From Scedosporium boydii (lineage: Eukaryota > Ascomycota > Sordariomycetes > Microascales > Microascaceae), in the NCBI GenBank assembly GCA_002221725.1, contig NJFT01000060.1, positions 124,001 to 188,000 of the forward strand: a stretch of DNA of 64,000 nucleotides, read 5' to 3'. This document shows, piece by piece, positions 34,775 through 46,092 of this stretch. The stretch's first letter is position 1; each line of letters begins with the position of its first letter. The notes under the pieces were generated by a model that saw only the letters and a program-made list of their open reading frames with translations, did not search any database and had not been told where the DNA came from. The position numbers and the translations under genes were made by a program.

Positions 34775-37700
34775 TCATCGCTTAGCCCGCTCAATGGCCG
34801 CGGCACTCAACGCACCCAAGTTGCCCAGCGTCATCGACAAGCCGCCCTTATTTCCACCAGTCATGGGAGCAGGCGTGCTAGACCGTGTAGGCGGTGCCGA
34901 TCGGTTGTGCGCCATGTGGGCCTTGACGAGATGGCCGGCGGCGAGAGCGCTGCAGAGAGACAGTTCACCAGCCAGCGTGGCTGCCGCAACGATGCGGGCG
35001 AGTCGGCGGGCGTTCTCGCCTGGGTTGGTCGGGTGGGGCCCGCGCACGCCGAGCATCTCGAGCATGGCGGACTGGGGCTCGAGGATGGTACCTCCACCGA
35101 GCGTACCGACCTCAAGCGAGGGCATCGACACAGAGACCTGGAGATTGCCATGAAGACTAGATTGACTCAATGTTAATTATCCGTATAGTGAGAGATGGGG
35201 TGGGCAGAAATTAAAACGCAGGGGCAAGGGGGAAAATGAGAGGGGGAAGGGAGGCTTACTTCTTCATAATGGTAATACAGTTGGCACTCTCCACGACCTG
35301 CGCCGGATCCTGACCCGTAGCAATAAAAACAGCCGCCACAATATTCGCCGCCTGCGCATTAAATCCACCAACCGAACCCGCCATCGCCGACCCGATCAGG
35401 TTCTTATTCACGTTGAGCTCCACCATCGTTTCCACGTCCGTCTTCAGTACCGACTTGACCACGTCGCCGGGGATGATGGCCTCGGCCACGACGCTCTTGC
35501 CGCGCCCGTCGATCCAGTTAATGGCCGCCGGCTTCTTGTCGATGCAGTAGTTGCCCGACACCGACACGATCGTCATGTCCTCAAACCCTTCGCTCTTCAT
35601 CACGTCTAGCGCGTACTCCACACCCTTCGAAATCATGTTCATGCCCATGGCGTCACCCGTCGTCGTCTTGAACCGGATGTAGAGGTTCGTACCCGCGAGC
35701 GCCGTCTTCATCGTCTGGAGACGAGCGTAGTTGCTCGTCGAGTTGAACGCCCTCTTCATCACCGTCTGTCCCGCCTCCGAATCGAGCCACAGCTTGGCCG
35801 CTCCCGCACGCTCCAACGTCTCGAAGCTCACACAGGGACCACGAGTCATGCCGTCCCCGGTTAATACAGTCACCGCACCGCCGCCCGAATTAATCGACTT
35901 GCATCCTCGGTTCACGCTAGCAACCAACACACCCTCCGTCGTCGCCATCGGAATAAAGTAACTCTGTCCATCAATGACGAGAGGCCCAGCCACACCGACA
36001 GGCAATGGCATGTATCCGATAACGTTCTCGCAGCACGCGCCGAACACGCGCTCCCAGTTGTATTGCTCGTACGGCAGCTTGGATCGTTCGAGGAATTGCG
36101 TGAGCGCCGCCGTGACCTTGGTCCGCGAGATGATGCTTCGCCTAATCTTGACGGCGCGAGTAAAGTCCTTGAGTTTCTTTTCCAGGGAATATCCAGCAAT
36201 CTTTCCGCGCATAGCCATGAGAACCACTTCCTCGTCAGACATCTCGGGAACCCTATCCTGCTTGATGAGCTCTTCGAGTTCGGGAATGGGCCGCATCAGA
36301 GACTGGTCCACCGGCTCGACGATCTTCTTCATGGACAGTTCAGACTCATCGTCCGTGGTCGCAGGAGTAAGGGGCTTGGCCAGCCTCTGCGAAGGAGGCA
36401 TGTACTCTCCGAGAGGGAGCGTCGCAGAGGAGGTGTCGTTGAAGTCCGAGGCCCTGGCGAGCTCGCTCCGGTCGATCTGGCTGTCTGGAACGTTAGGGTC
36501 CTTAATTCCCCAGCGAGCAACATTGAACAAGTAGCCGTTGAGCGCAACGCTGAGCGCGAGGGCGACGATAATCCATTTGGAAAGGACGGGGTCCTCCAGA
36601 CTCGTGAGTAGGCTTCCGACCATCCTTCCACCGACGCCGTAGTTGACCAGGTGGTTAGTGGCCTCGCCGGCGGCGCCGGATGGGAGAGCATAGTGGACCG
36701 AGGGGTACTCGAACTCGTATTTGATGGGCGTCAGCACCGTAACCAGAGTCGGCTGCGCCTTGGCAATGGCGGAGGCGAGAATAGCGTCCAATCCGTTCAA
36801 GCCAACCTTGAAAGGATCAACCGGAGGGGAAGTGACGACGGCGCTAAGACCTGCCACCCACGACGAAATGTTGGTCAGCGACGTGTTTCGGAACGGGATG
36901 GTGCAGAGATTGAGAATGTTGACGAGGACAAAGCCCGACACCATCAGAACCTTGAACTTGGGGACACTGTTGCTCCTGACGCGGCGGCCGAATAGGCTTG
37001 CCTCCTTGGGGTCGTTGCTCTTGGCGACGTTCTCGGCAACGCGACGGCTCACGCCATCGGCCTCGAGGGCCTTGCGCACATCGACGTGACGCTTGATGCG
37101 GTTAATCTCGAGCTTGATCATGAGAATCGCTGTGTAAAAGGTGAAGAGCAAGATGCAGTCGAAAACGAGGATCCAGGCGGCGAGGAAGCAGAACTGCTGC
37201 AGACCACCCTGGACACCGGAAGCAGCACCGAGAATGAGGACAGCAATCTCAATGGCGTAGTCTCGCACAATATCGTAACCCTTGTCGCGGATGGCGGCCT
37301 GCACAGCGTATTGGATAATGTCGGGAAGCGAAACCTCCGACTTCTTTCCGGACTTCTTGTCTTGTTCGTGGAAGTTGCGGTGCTCAATAGCGTGGGAAAG
37401 CACAGCCCTGGTAAGGACAATGTTCTTCTCGAAACCGATGGTGACGACGAGGAAAGGAAGACCCTCGGATAGGAGGACCAAGCTGATGGGAACGCCGAGC
37501 TTGGTTGTCACGATGAGTCCAAAGAGGAAGGCGAAGGCGGACGAGAAGAGAACGCTCGCGGCAAGCCAAAAGTTGGAGCCCATTCGTCGCATCGACAGGA
37601 AGAGCGAGACAAAGGTGAGGTGCATGGAGATGTAGCCAAGCACCATAATGACAATATCCAAAGTCTCGGCGTTCTTCAAGAGGTCGAGGAATTCTCCCCA

Positions 37701-38399
37701 GAAATTCTTGGCCCAATAGACAATTGTGCTGCGCGTGTTGACACGAGCAGCCTTCATGATCCATTGCTTGGACTCCGGGCCCTCGGCCTCCTTCGATTGC
37801 GGATCGGCGGCGGCGCTTTCGTCATTGGGAATCTCCTGAGCAGCGGCGAGGAATTCGGGAGCCTGGCTGTAAGGAATAGCAAAAGCCAGGGCACTATCCT
37901 GGGAGTAGGCACTCAAGGAGTTGTCGGTGGACGGCAGGGATCGGATGGACAGGTTCCTAGGAACAGGAATGGCCTGAGATCGAGGAGGGTTCGTGGGCGA
38001 TTCGCCAGAGCGCGAGTCGGGGAAGACGAAGGTGACGAGAGCCTGGTGATCGTAGCGGGCGAGGTCAATGTCGGCGATGGACTCGAGTTCGACGGTCTGC
38101 CACTTCCAGTTGGTGTCTGGGCCGGCGCGAAGACTTCTGCTGCCCTCGGTGAGTGAGGACCAGTCGGCGCTGTCGACCCTCCAGCTCAGGTCTAGGAGAC
38201 TCTCCTGGAGCAGGCCGACATAGGTGGTGCTGGCAAGGAGAGCTACAATGACCACAGTGTGGATCGGGTGGACGCATGCGAGCCTAGACAGTAGGCGGAG
38301 TAGCGGCGTGACCTTCCTGTTGAGCCAGCTTGGGGCTACATTGGGAGGAGCGGGCTGCTCACCGCGGAAGCGCTGAGGCAGCAGATTCGGGTCAAGCAT
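34775..38399 (-). CDS. hmg1: HMG-CoA reductase (class I, sterol-sensing)
   Basis: Exons are 35260-38399 and 34775-35156 (minus strand), giving 1173 residues. The intron has a GTAAGC donor and a TCTAG acceptor. It reduces HMG-CoA to mevalonate in the endoplasmic reticulum, the controlling step of ergosterol and isoprenoid synthesis. The N-terminal membrane part includes a sterol-sensing domain at roughly 245-405 ([20 protein letters not shown] onward). The catalytic part from about 740 has [17 protein letters not shown], the catalytic Glu in [11 protein letters not shown], Asp in [10 protein letters not shown], Lys in [10 protein letters not shown], and His in the terminal [14 protein letters not shown]. 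The second exon carries the C-terminal helices and that histidine. The start chosen is the ATG giving [11 protein letters not shown]; an in-frame ATG 60 codons upstream would add a Pro/Ser-rich segment unlike other members. Confidence 0.95.
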
Positions 38400-41300
38400 G
38401 TCGACGAGGTCGAGAAGGGAATAATCGGTAGGTTCGCTAGCACATTGGCAATTGGGGAAGACGAGGGCGAAGGTGAAGAGAGGAAGGGAGGAGGTGGGGA
38501 AGGAGGGAGGGTTGAGATGAGGCGTGCCGAAGCTGGCGAAGGAGAGGTGAGGACGAGGAAGAGTTGAGGCCGGAAACAATTGGGGTCCAAGTAATAATCT
38601 TTTTCATAGGGGAGCTTCCATCACAGCCACCAGGGAAGGGGCGAGTGGGGGCAGGGGGACAAAAAAAAAAATAATTTTATAAGGGGGAAATTTCCTCGGA
38701 TTTTAGAGATTCAGCCGACGAATTACCGTTGTACCACGGCACATTGGCACATTTGGTACTATTGTAGCGTCGTGTGTTGTATTTTCTGGTGAAAGAGTGG
38801 GCATCAATGGAGCTGTGCACTGAGGTGTCCCGAAGCCAGCGGAGGTGAGACCAATGGCGAGGCGGTTGACTGACAGAAACGGGGAAGCCAGATGGCGTAT
38901 GAGTCGCCCCTCGCACTATTGAATTTAGCGTGGTTGGTCCAGAACCACATCAATTGATGATACAAAGAAGAGAGCTCCGGCTGGCAGAATTTGTGTGCAG
39001 TGCAGGGGCCTGTTGGACGACGGTACGCGCCGTTTTTCAGGGGGGCATCCCCTGATCCCCACCGCCAACCAGCCTGTCATGGGCATCAATTGATCAATTG
39101 ATGTTGCAACCAATTGACCAATGTCCACGACGTGTTTCCGCTAAACCGGGGGCAGAACAAAGAGTTCAAGAGAAAGAAACAGCATCCTTGAAATCCACAA
39201 CGGAGGCGAGGCCATACGAAGTATTGGTAATAGACCGAAGCGGGAATTCGAGGCTTAGAGTGACGTGACGCTCTGGCTCTCGTCGTGTACATAATAAACC
39301 TCAACTGCTAGTTTGCTACAGATGAAATGTACCTCACACACTGCAAAGTACACGAGCGAGACGATCACAACGGATCGAGATGGACTCCTCCCTGCTTCTT
39401 GTTGACCCGCGATTTTCCTTGGCAAATAATATCTTGGTCTGGCAGCCCAAGTTTGCCGACCCAGCATCATTGGGCGTCGATCCCTTTCTGTCCAAGCTTT
39501 CCAAATTAAATCACCAAGATACCTCACCGACCATGAGCATTTCGTCCCCAACCCATCGTTTAAGAATGCCTTCGAGCCCTACCTTCTTATGCACACGCTG
39601 TTGATCCTCAACACTCCAAAATAGAACTAAGCTCGAGCTCCTGCGAAGCCGTCTCAGAGAGGGCACGGAGAGCTCCGTTACATAGTGCCAGATCAGAGGC
39701 TCTGGTAATTTACCTCAACGCGCTAAAACGTCAAAAATCCTCGACTAGCTGCTTTCAACTAGTGTAGGGTATGTAGTAGTGTAGCTATCGTCTTGGTTTA
39801 GGGTGCTCGTACTTCGTAAGTCCGAAACAGATGAGGCTCATCATCACATCATCCATCATCTTCGACCTTGTCCTTGGGCGGCTCTCATTAACCAATTCAA
39901 CTCGTCGAGAGCACCCCAACCCTTGCGTAGACTCTTCTTCGAGACACGACGTTCAGACTCGTCTACAGACTCGCGTCGGACCCAGACCGCCATTGATCGA
40001 AACTATTCGAACCCGGATTCAGCCGCGACAGTCCACGAACGTCCCCCACCCATCCCGATATCGCAGAAACAGCTCAAGGGTTCCATTTGTCTGTCTGATT
40101 GACCCATCTTGAGACAAGGACCCTGCAGTTACCACAACATACGTTCACATTAGTTTGTAGCTCTCCATTGAAGCCCCCCATTTTTCCGGCCCCATAGCCC
40201 TATTCGGATTTAGATTCGGATCTGATAAGAAAACGAGTGGGAAAGAAGGAGGAAGTAAAAAAAATCTAATCTGAAGGGACATTCGAGTCCCATAACATGG
40301 CCCACCGAGCTTTGTGTCAACGTCTTTCACAATCTGAGTCTAATTCTTTTTGAATGTCGCGAGAAGCAAAAAGAGAAAGAAAGTTCGGGGGGATTTTCCC
40401 GGTATCCTGCTTGTAGACTCCGGAAATACAAGCCCTCATTCCAGAGACCATCCGCTATCTCCCGCCAACCCTCACACCCTTCCTAATTAACTACCAACCC
40501 TCCTCCATGCATGCAAGGACCTGGCCAAGTTGCATCCCGCGTTGATGGGAATACTTCGTAAGACCTCCAAGGATGGGGGTGGCAGGGTCAATACACCCAC
40601 TTTTTTCCTGCTCGCTAGGCATCCACATTTCCAAAAACTCGAATAAGTCCAACATTCCCCTCCCAGTATTTTCTCTCGGGATAGCGGACCTGTTCTCGAT
40701 CCTTGCGTCATGCAAGTGGCGCCCACGACCAGTCGGCATGAATAACTCTGGGTGGAGGAAACACAATGTTACTTGGCTACTCTTCGCCAAGTGGAAACCT
40801 CGTCTCATTCCTGAGCTCGCTTTGCCCGAGGCTAGGCGTAACCTGCCACGTACGAGTCCGCAAGAACCTGTCTTGTTTGTAGTACTGCGACAACCACGAC
40901 GAGCCAAGGACTACGTTGGTTGAGTGAGTGGCATACAAGCCTTCACCGATGGCGGTGGGCCGAGATTTTATATTCATGTTTCCTCCCGGGCCGTCATCGT
41001 GACGCCGGGGAGCTACAGCCGATCGTCCATCCCTCGCACCCTTCCCCGTTTCTTAATTGAAAGGTGATGCAAAGAAACATCTACCAAAGAGACCTTGATG
41101 GTCTATCTTGAGTCTGCGTCCGTGTGTAGTACACACCAGGAATGGGTTCTTGTTTTCGTTACACATTCACACGATGTGACCCACCGAGGTCCTATAAAGG
41201 CAGTGATGACGAGTCTCCTTAAAAATCGTAATGATTGATGTTTTGCTTTCCCTCTCGAAAGGTAAGAATAAGTGCATGAGAGAAACGTGGCTCCGGCAGA

Positions 41301-42435
41301 CCCACCAAGAGAGTCCGGGTCGGTTTAAATCGGGGCTTTCACAGCAACACGGCTCCGAACAAAAGCCGGGAATCCGGACACCCGGAAGCTATCGAGCGGA
41401 GCGGGCTCTCGGACGGCAAGATGATTCAATGTAAAATGTTGCAAATTCTAGCCATTGTTGATTAACTTGCCCATAACACGAGGCTCTTCATCAAACGGTG
41501 TGCCCAGCACTTCGAGGATGGATGAAGATGCGGCTCACCCAAACGACTGCGTCCCTCTCGGGGCTGCTGCTACGGGACTCTTCAAACCCATCGCCCAGGC
41601 CCCAACCTATGGTCCAAACTTATTCCCCCTATCCCTGTTCATGTCGGCGGGAAGCTTAGAACTGTTTTTGGTAACTAACAACAAGATTTGACCAACGGGT
41701 GCTGGCTTGAACGGCTCCCCGGTGAGTAAATCTCAACGAGTTCTCCCGGAAATCTCTGCATCGACCTCATCTAGGATGCTATCCGCAACAAAGATCTGGG
41801 CATTCCTTCGGATATTGAAAACAATCCCCACCAATACACGCAACGTGTTCCTGGAAACTCATATCAGGGGGCGCCTAACTGTTTTCCTCTTGCTTGATTA
41901 GCCCGGGTGTTATTATTAACTCGCAGAAAAAAACGAGACATTTATAGGACACAATTGCGCAAAAAGGCGGTGAAAAATCCGCCGCATGGGGTTTTACTGT
42001 CAAAGTGGACTGAGGTCTGCAGCAGCGTTATGCGCCGCGAGATCTTGTTGGACCAATGCGTGTCGAAACGGGAGCTTCAACCTTGAAAATACTGCGGCTT
42101 TGTGTTTCCGCGGCTGGACTCGGGGCGTAGAGCTCGAAGAGTGACATATCGATGCCAGGCAATTTAAAAATATTTTCTTCCTCTTTTTGAAATTTCGGGT
42201 TTTTTTCTTTTACATTTTTCCTTCTTGGTTTGTTTCTTTCGTCGTAAATGAGGATTGCGAGCTAGGAGGGCTCGTGGTAAATAGGCTCTACTGGTGAATT
42301 TATAAGGAGTATGCTATCTTCTCCGGGTTCAGCATATGCTGTGTAACGAGTCCTCATATAACTGGGTGTTTGCCTGTGTAGTTGTAACCGGATCCCCTTC
42401 AGCCTCTGTTGCATTGATCTTCATGTTCCTCACAA
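38400..42435. other. 4 kb gene-poor region with clustered palindromes
   Basis: No supportable gene. It holds ATCAATTGAT at 38949, 39085 and 39093 (the last two overlapping), and TACTTCGTA/TACGAAGTA at 39215, 39810 and 40552. The part next to 38400 is the HMG-CoA reductase promoter and leader, with a poly-A tract at about 38661. A short open frame at 39380-39604 looks partly protein-like but matches nothing I recognise. Confidence 0.55.
39085..39102. repeat. Two overlapping ATCAATTGAT palindromes
   Basis: Copies at 39085-39094 and 39093-39102 share two bases, forming an 18-base perfect palindrome. A further CAATTGA follows at about 39111, and a third full copy lies at 38949-38958. Confidence 0.85.
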
Positions 42436-43250
42436 ATGGAGAACACAGAGCCGCCACCACCGTATCCAGGGCCACCCTTGAAGGTCGTCCATCTCGCGCC
42501 CCAAACTCACCTAAGTCTCGTCGAACAGGTCGAAGCCACATATTGCCACCGGCACCTCTTACTCGTCACAGAAGCCGCAGGACTGCCGACGACGATATAT
42601 CACTGGAAGCGGGCTGAAGGCAAGGGGGTCGGCAAGCTCCTGCTTTCGAGCATGCCGACCCAATGTAGCACCAGTAGCCTTCGCCTCGTCGAAGGCTTAC
42701 AAGAGATGGGCCTTTGCGCCCTCCCGCTTAAGGCAGCAGATAGCATAAATAAGGAAGACCAGGACCGGGTTATCGGCCTTATCGAAACTTTCGTGACCGA
42801 AGCTGTGAAGCAGGGGCATGGAGGAACCCAGCGGACTGATATCGCCACAGCTTCGCCCGAGTCAGATAACATTATTGCTTGGATCCAGAAACATCACCTC
42901 TCATCTTACACTCAACCACCCCCATCAACAACAAGCACAACGATAACCACATGTGCGAGCAATACGATGACACATGTGAAAGTATATGCCCTTCCTGTCT
43001 TCAGCCAAGTCCTAGTGTTCTAGTCGCTGGTCGAGGGCCGCATATGCTGTGGGGGTTTCTAAAACCTATGAGTCGCCACCGCGAGGGACCTGGATGGTGC
43101 TTGACCTTGGATGAGTTGCTATCACGCGCGGAAAGGCATGCGGAGTGGGAGGGTGCGGAGTATGCCATGCGGCTGCTTGTAGGGGGTGCAACGGATGAGA
43201 CGTATGAGGGTATGGTGAGGCGGGAAGCCTGGCCTGTCGGCATTCTATGA
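42436..43250 (+). CDS. Doubtful hypothetical gene in two reading frames
   Basis: An ATG in good context opens 195 codons in one frame (42436-43023). Another frame stays open from 42879 to 43250 and ends in a protein-like stretch (LTLDELLSRAERHAEWEGAEYAMRLL). The two could be joined by an intron such as 42953-43023 (71 bases, GTGCGAG donor, TTCTAG acceptor), which keeps the frame, but the donor is poor and a frameshifted relic is equally possible. No domain is recognised. The first part is cytosolic-looking, with no signal peptide or membrane segment. Confidence 0.35.
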
Positions 43251-44076
43251 TGAAGTGGAATTATTGTTGCGTTTTTTTTGTGACACATCATGTCCTAGTA
43301 CCGGTGAACTACCACCCCTTTCACCTCCCACACCCTAAAAGGCAAAGCTCTCTACCTCAAATATCAAAACTCTCCCTGTCGCCCTGCTGGCACTGGAGGT
43401 GCTCGCAGGAGGCGGGCTTTGGGGGAACACGGTCGACGACGGACAGCCCGGGATTGGAATCCCGTTCTTTTGATCAGTCGCGCTCGGGGGTTTCGACCAA
43501 GGCCTTTCCGAACTGGAGGGCGGCAGAGTCGCCCGTTGCCTGATAGCTTGAGGGTTGTCCAAGGAGGATGTCACCTAGGCCAGCATCAGGAAGAAGACCT
43601 TGTGGGAGGAGGCATCGCGGACTGTGGCTTATTTTTCATTGGGTTTACTTTGCGGCCAAGTTATAAGGCGGTGCAATCAAGAGAGCACCGAGATGTAAAC
43701 TTGTTGGCCGCCCGTTGATGTCCATTTCAGCATCGTCTATACACCCCAATGAGGTAGACTGTAACCACTGTACTCTGGCACTCTTACGTTAGGCACATGC
43801 CGTGCTTATGTTGGAACTCCAAAACCACTTCGTGAGCGAGCTGGTACCTTGAAGGCACTCTACAGAGAACGTAAGGTAAGGGATGGCCCGGCAACAAGAG
43901 AAATGCAGTGAAACTTTTATTCATCTCACCTCCGTGGCCCGTGGCGGCAGGAGTCAACAGTATTTTCACATCTAGAGTAATGCGTAACGACGAGGAGTAA
44001 AATGTTACGGGAGCCTTACTGACACTTCAAGGCATTTGCCGCAAGTGCCCATGATAGCTACTAGGACTAATTGTCA
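43251..44076. other. Intergenic region, nothing recognised
   Basis: This is the 3' flank of the GAB1 gene and of the doubtful gene upstream. No repeats or motifs of note were seen. Confidence 0.5.
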
Positions 44077-45554
44077 CTAAATCTGCCGAATCTCCTTCCC
44101 TACCATCTTCGGCCTCTCAACCTCCCACTCATCCCTCAGCACAGCAAACGCCAAATCCGAAACAAGCAAGCTCTGCCCCAAACTCCACACGAGCGTAATG
44201 GCGTAAAAGAAGTTGGCGTTCCCGCTCCCCGCGTAGATCCAGAGGTGATAGAATGCCGGGCCCAGAGTAGTGGCGTACATGAGCGTCGAAATGGTGACGA
44301 ACGAGTACCTCATCAGAGGCCACACGTGCTTGTACAGTGGCACGAAGCCGAGGAAGAGGCTGATGTCGGCGATGGACGGGTAGGGCTTGAAGATGGAGAA
44401 GATGCCCAGGAGGAGGGTGAGCACGGCGAGGGGCTGCGTGCGGATGCGGATAGAGAGGCCGCCGACATAAGAGGATAGGTGGAGCCAGAAGACGCCGAGG
44501 AAGAAGGCGCGGAAGGAGTCGAACATCTCGATGAAGAAGTACCACCAGAGACCGACGTTAGGCGTGAGATCCGTAAGGGTGAGCTGGATGCCGTAGGTGC
44601 TCCAACAAAACTCCCACGAGGCGCCGCTAACGAGGAATGAGAGGAAGAGGAGGAAGGAAGTCGTCCCCAGTACAACGGCGGCATTGATTGTGTAGAACTT
44701 TGACGCAACTGTTCGGCGGGAGGCAGGTTGGCGGTCGTAGCAGAGAAGCAGCAACGGTGGTACCAAGAGGAGAGGGTACATCGATAGGTATGACGCAAAG
44801 GATATCGCGACCATGGAAGAAAGCGATTTGCCCTGAACAGCCTTCGAAATGGCGTAAACGATCATGAATGACGTGAAGACGCTTGTAGATCGACCGAGGC
44901 ATGTTGCCACCGTGAAAGGGTTGAAAAGGTAGCTAGAGAAACGGATATTAGGGTTAGCTACCTGTGGTAACCCAAACGACATTAGTATAACGGCTGGCGA
45001 CGCAAAACTTACGCCGCTGCGACCTGCACACCGCTCCATTTCTTCTCCTTCCTCGGCGACGTGAACAGCCGCGTGCTTCCGGCCTCGCCAGAGTCGGCAA
45101 TCTTGGACAGCGCATCGGCAGTGAGGATGTCGAGTACTATATAGAGCAGGAACGTAATGATCGGAAGGGTTCTATTATCGGGGAGAAGTGAGAAAAATGG
45201 TAGTAGGAGCGGCGCCTGGTGGAAGATGCCGCCGTTGTAAGGAGAGACGTTGTGGTTGTAGAGGTAGAGGCCTTCTTGGACTATGCAACGAAGCTATATC
45301 AACATGCCAATTCGCCAGGGGGTCAATGGAAAGGGGATCGAAAGGAAACATGATTCCACATCTGTCGCCAGAGAGTATCGGATAAGGATTCAAGGGTGCG
45401 CAATTCACGTACATCTCTTGAAGCTCGTCACGGGTGTCGACACCTCCACGCGCCCAGTTAGGAGGTCGGCAAGGCCGGGGAAAGCGACGAAGAGGAGGAG
45501 CCGCACGGAGGCGGCGGCGGCGTAGAGAGTCTGCTTTCTTACCCCGGAAGACAT
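44077..45554 (-). CDS. gab1: GPI transamidase subunit PIG-U / Gab1
   Basis: Exons (minus strand) are 45413-45554, 45013-45280 and 44077-44932, giving 421 residues, the usual size. Donors are GTACGT and GTAAGT, acceptors are TAG, and the second intron has an AGCTAACCC branch point. The protein is a polytopic endoplasmic-reticulum subunit of the complex that attaches GPI anchors to proteins. Family markers include TSFKR followed by EGLYLYNHNVSPYNGGIFHQ near residues 45-70, the LLDILTAD-like segment VLDILTADALSK, FNPFTVATCLGRST, and the long lumenal/fatty-acid-binding-like stretch around LTPNVGLWWYFFIEMFDSFR, which is highly conserved in PIG-U. Translation through the second intron is an artefact. 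Confidence 0.94.
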
Positions 45555-46092
45555 GGTACTGGTGTTTTGGAAGCTCAGTCCATGGCTTGTGGGGCAAGAA
45601 AGGGGATGGAGCTGGGCGGGAAAGGCGGGACGGGTTGACAGTTGCGATCGCGAAAGTTGATGAACCCGGTTTAAGGCAGAGGACAGAACAGCACTTGACA
45701 AGATGATGCAGACGGACATGGGCCCCCTGTAAATCTGATGCGCCAGCTGCCAATCTGGGGTGGTACTCGCCGATTACTGATGAACACAGTTGCAGTTGGG
45801 TCCAATTGTCAAGGTCTGTTCAGCGGCATTGGAGGCTTCAGAAGGCGGTCTGGAATTCTGGCCAATCACTAATTGATGGCAGCTGTAATCCAGTGTCAGG
45901 CACTTCCCAGCCATTCTGCGATAGGCGGTCAAGCCTGGCAGAAGGGAAAAAAAAAGTAGAGAAGACAAAAAAAAGTTCCCAAAAAACCCCACTATCACAA
46001 AAAAGGGCAGTTTCTACTCTTCCTCGATTAAGAAGAAGAAGACATACACGTCTCGCTCCTCAACCATTGGAAGCCACCACCAACTCTTCACA
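45555..46092. promoter_or_regulatory. Divergent promoter region of GAB1 and NOP7
   Basis: This 538-base spacer lies between two divergent start codons. It contains several CCAAT/ATTGG pentamers (for example near 45749 and 45861) and A-rich tracts at about 45947-46005 close to the NOP7 start. No gene is seen inside. Confidence 0.55.

Noticed and set aside
38400..38579. 60-codon N-terminal extension of HMG-CoA reductase
   Set aside because: Composition is unlike the family N-terminus, while the internal ATG gives the typical [15 protein letters not shown] start and length.
39380..39604. Short plus-strand frame with a protein-like first half
   Set aside because: Only 74 codons, no domain and no splice extension that lengthens it; kept as a curiosity only.
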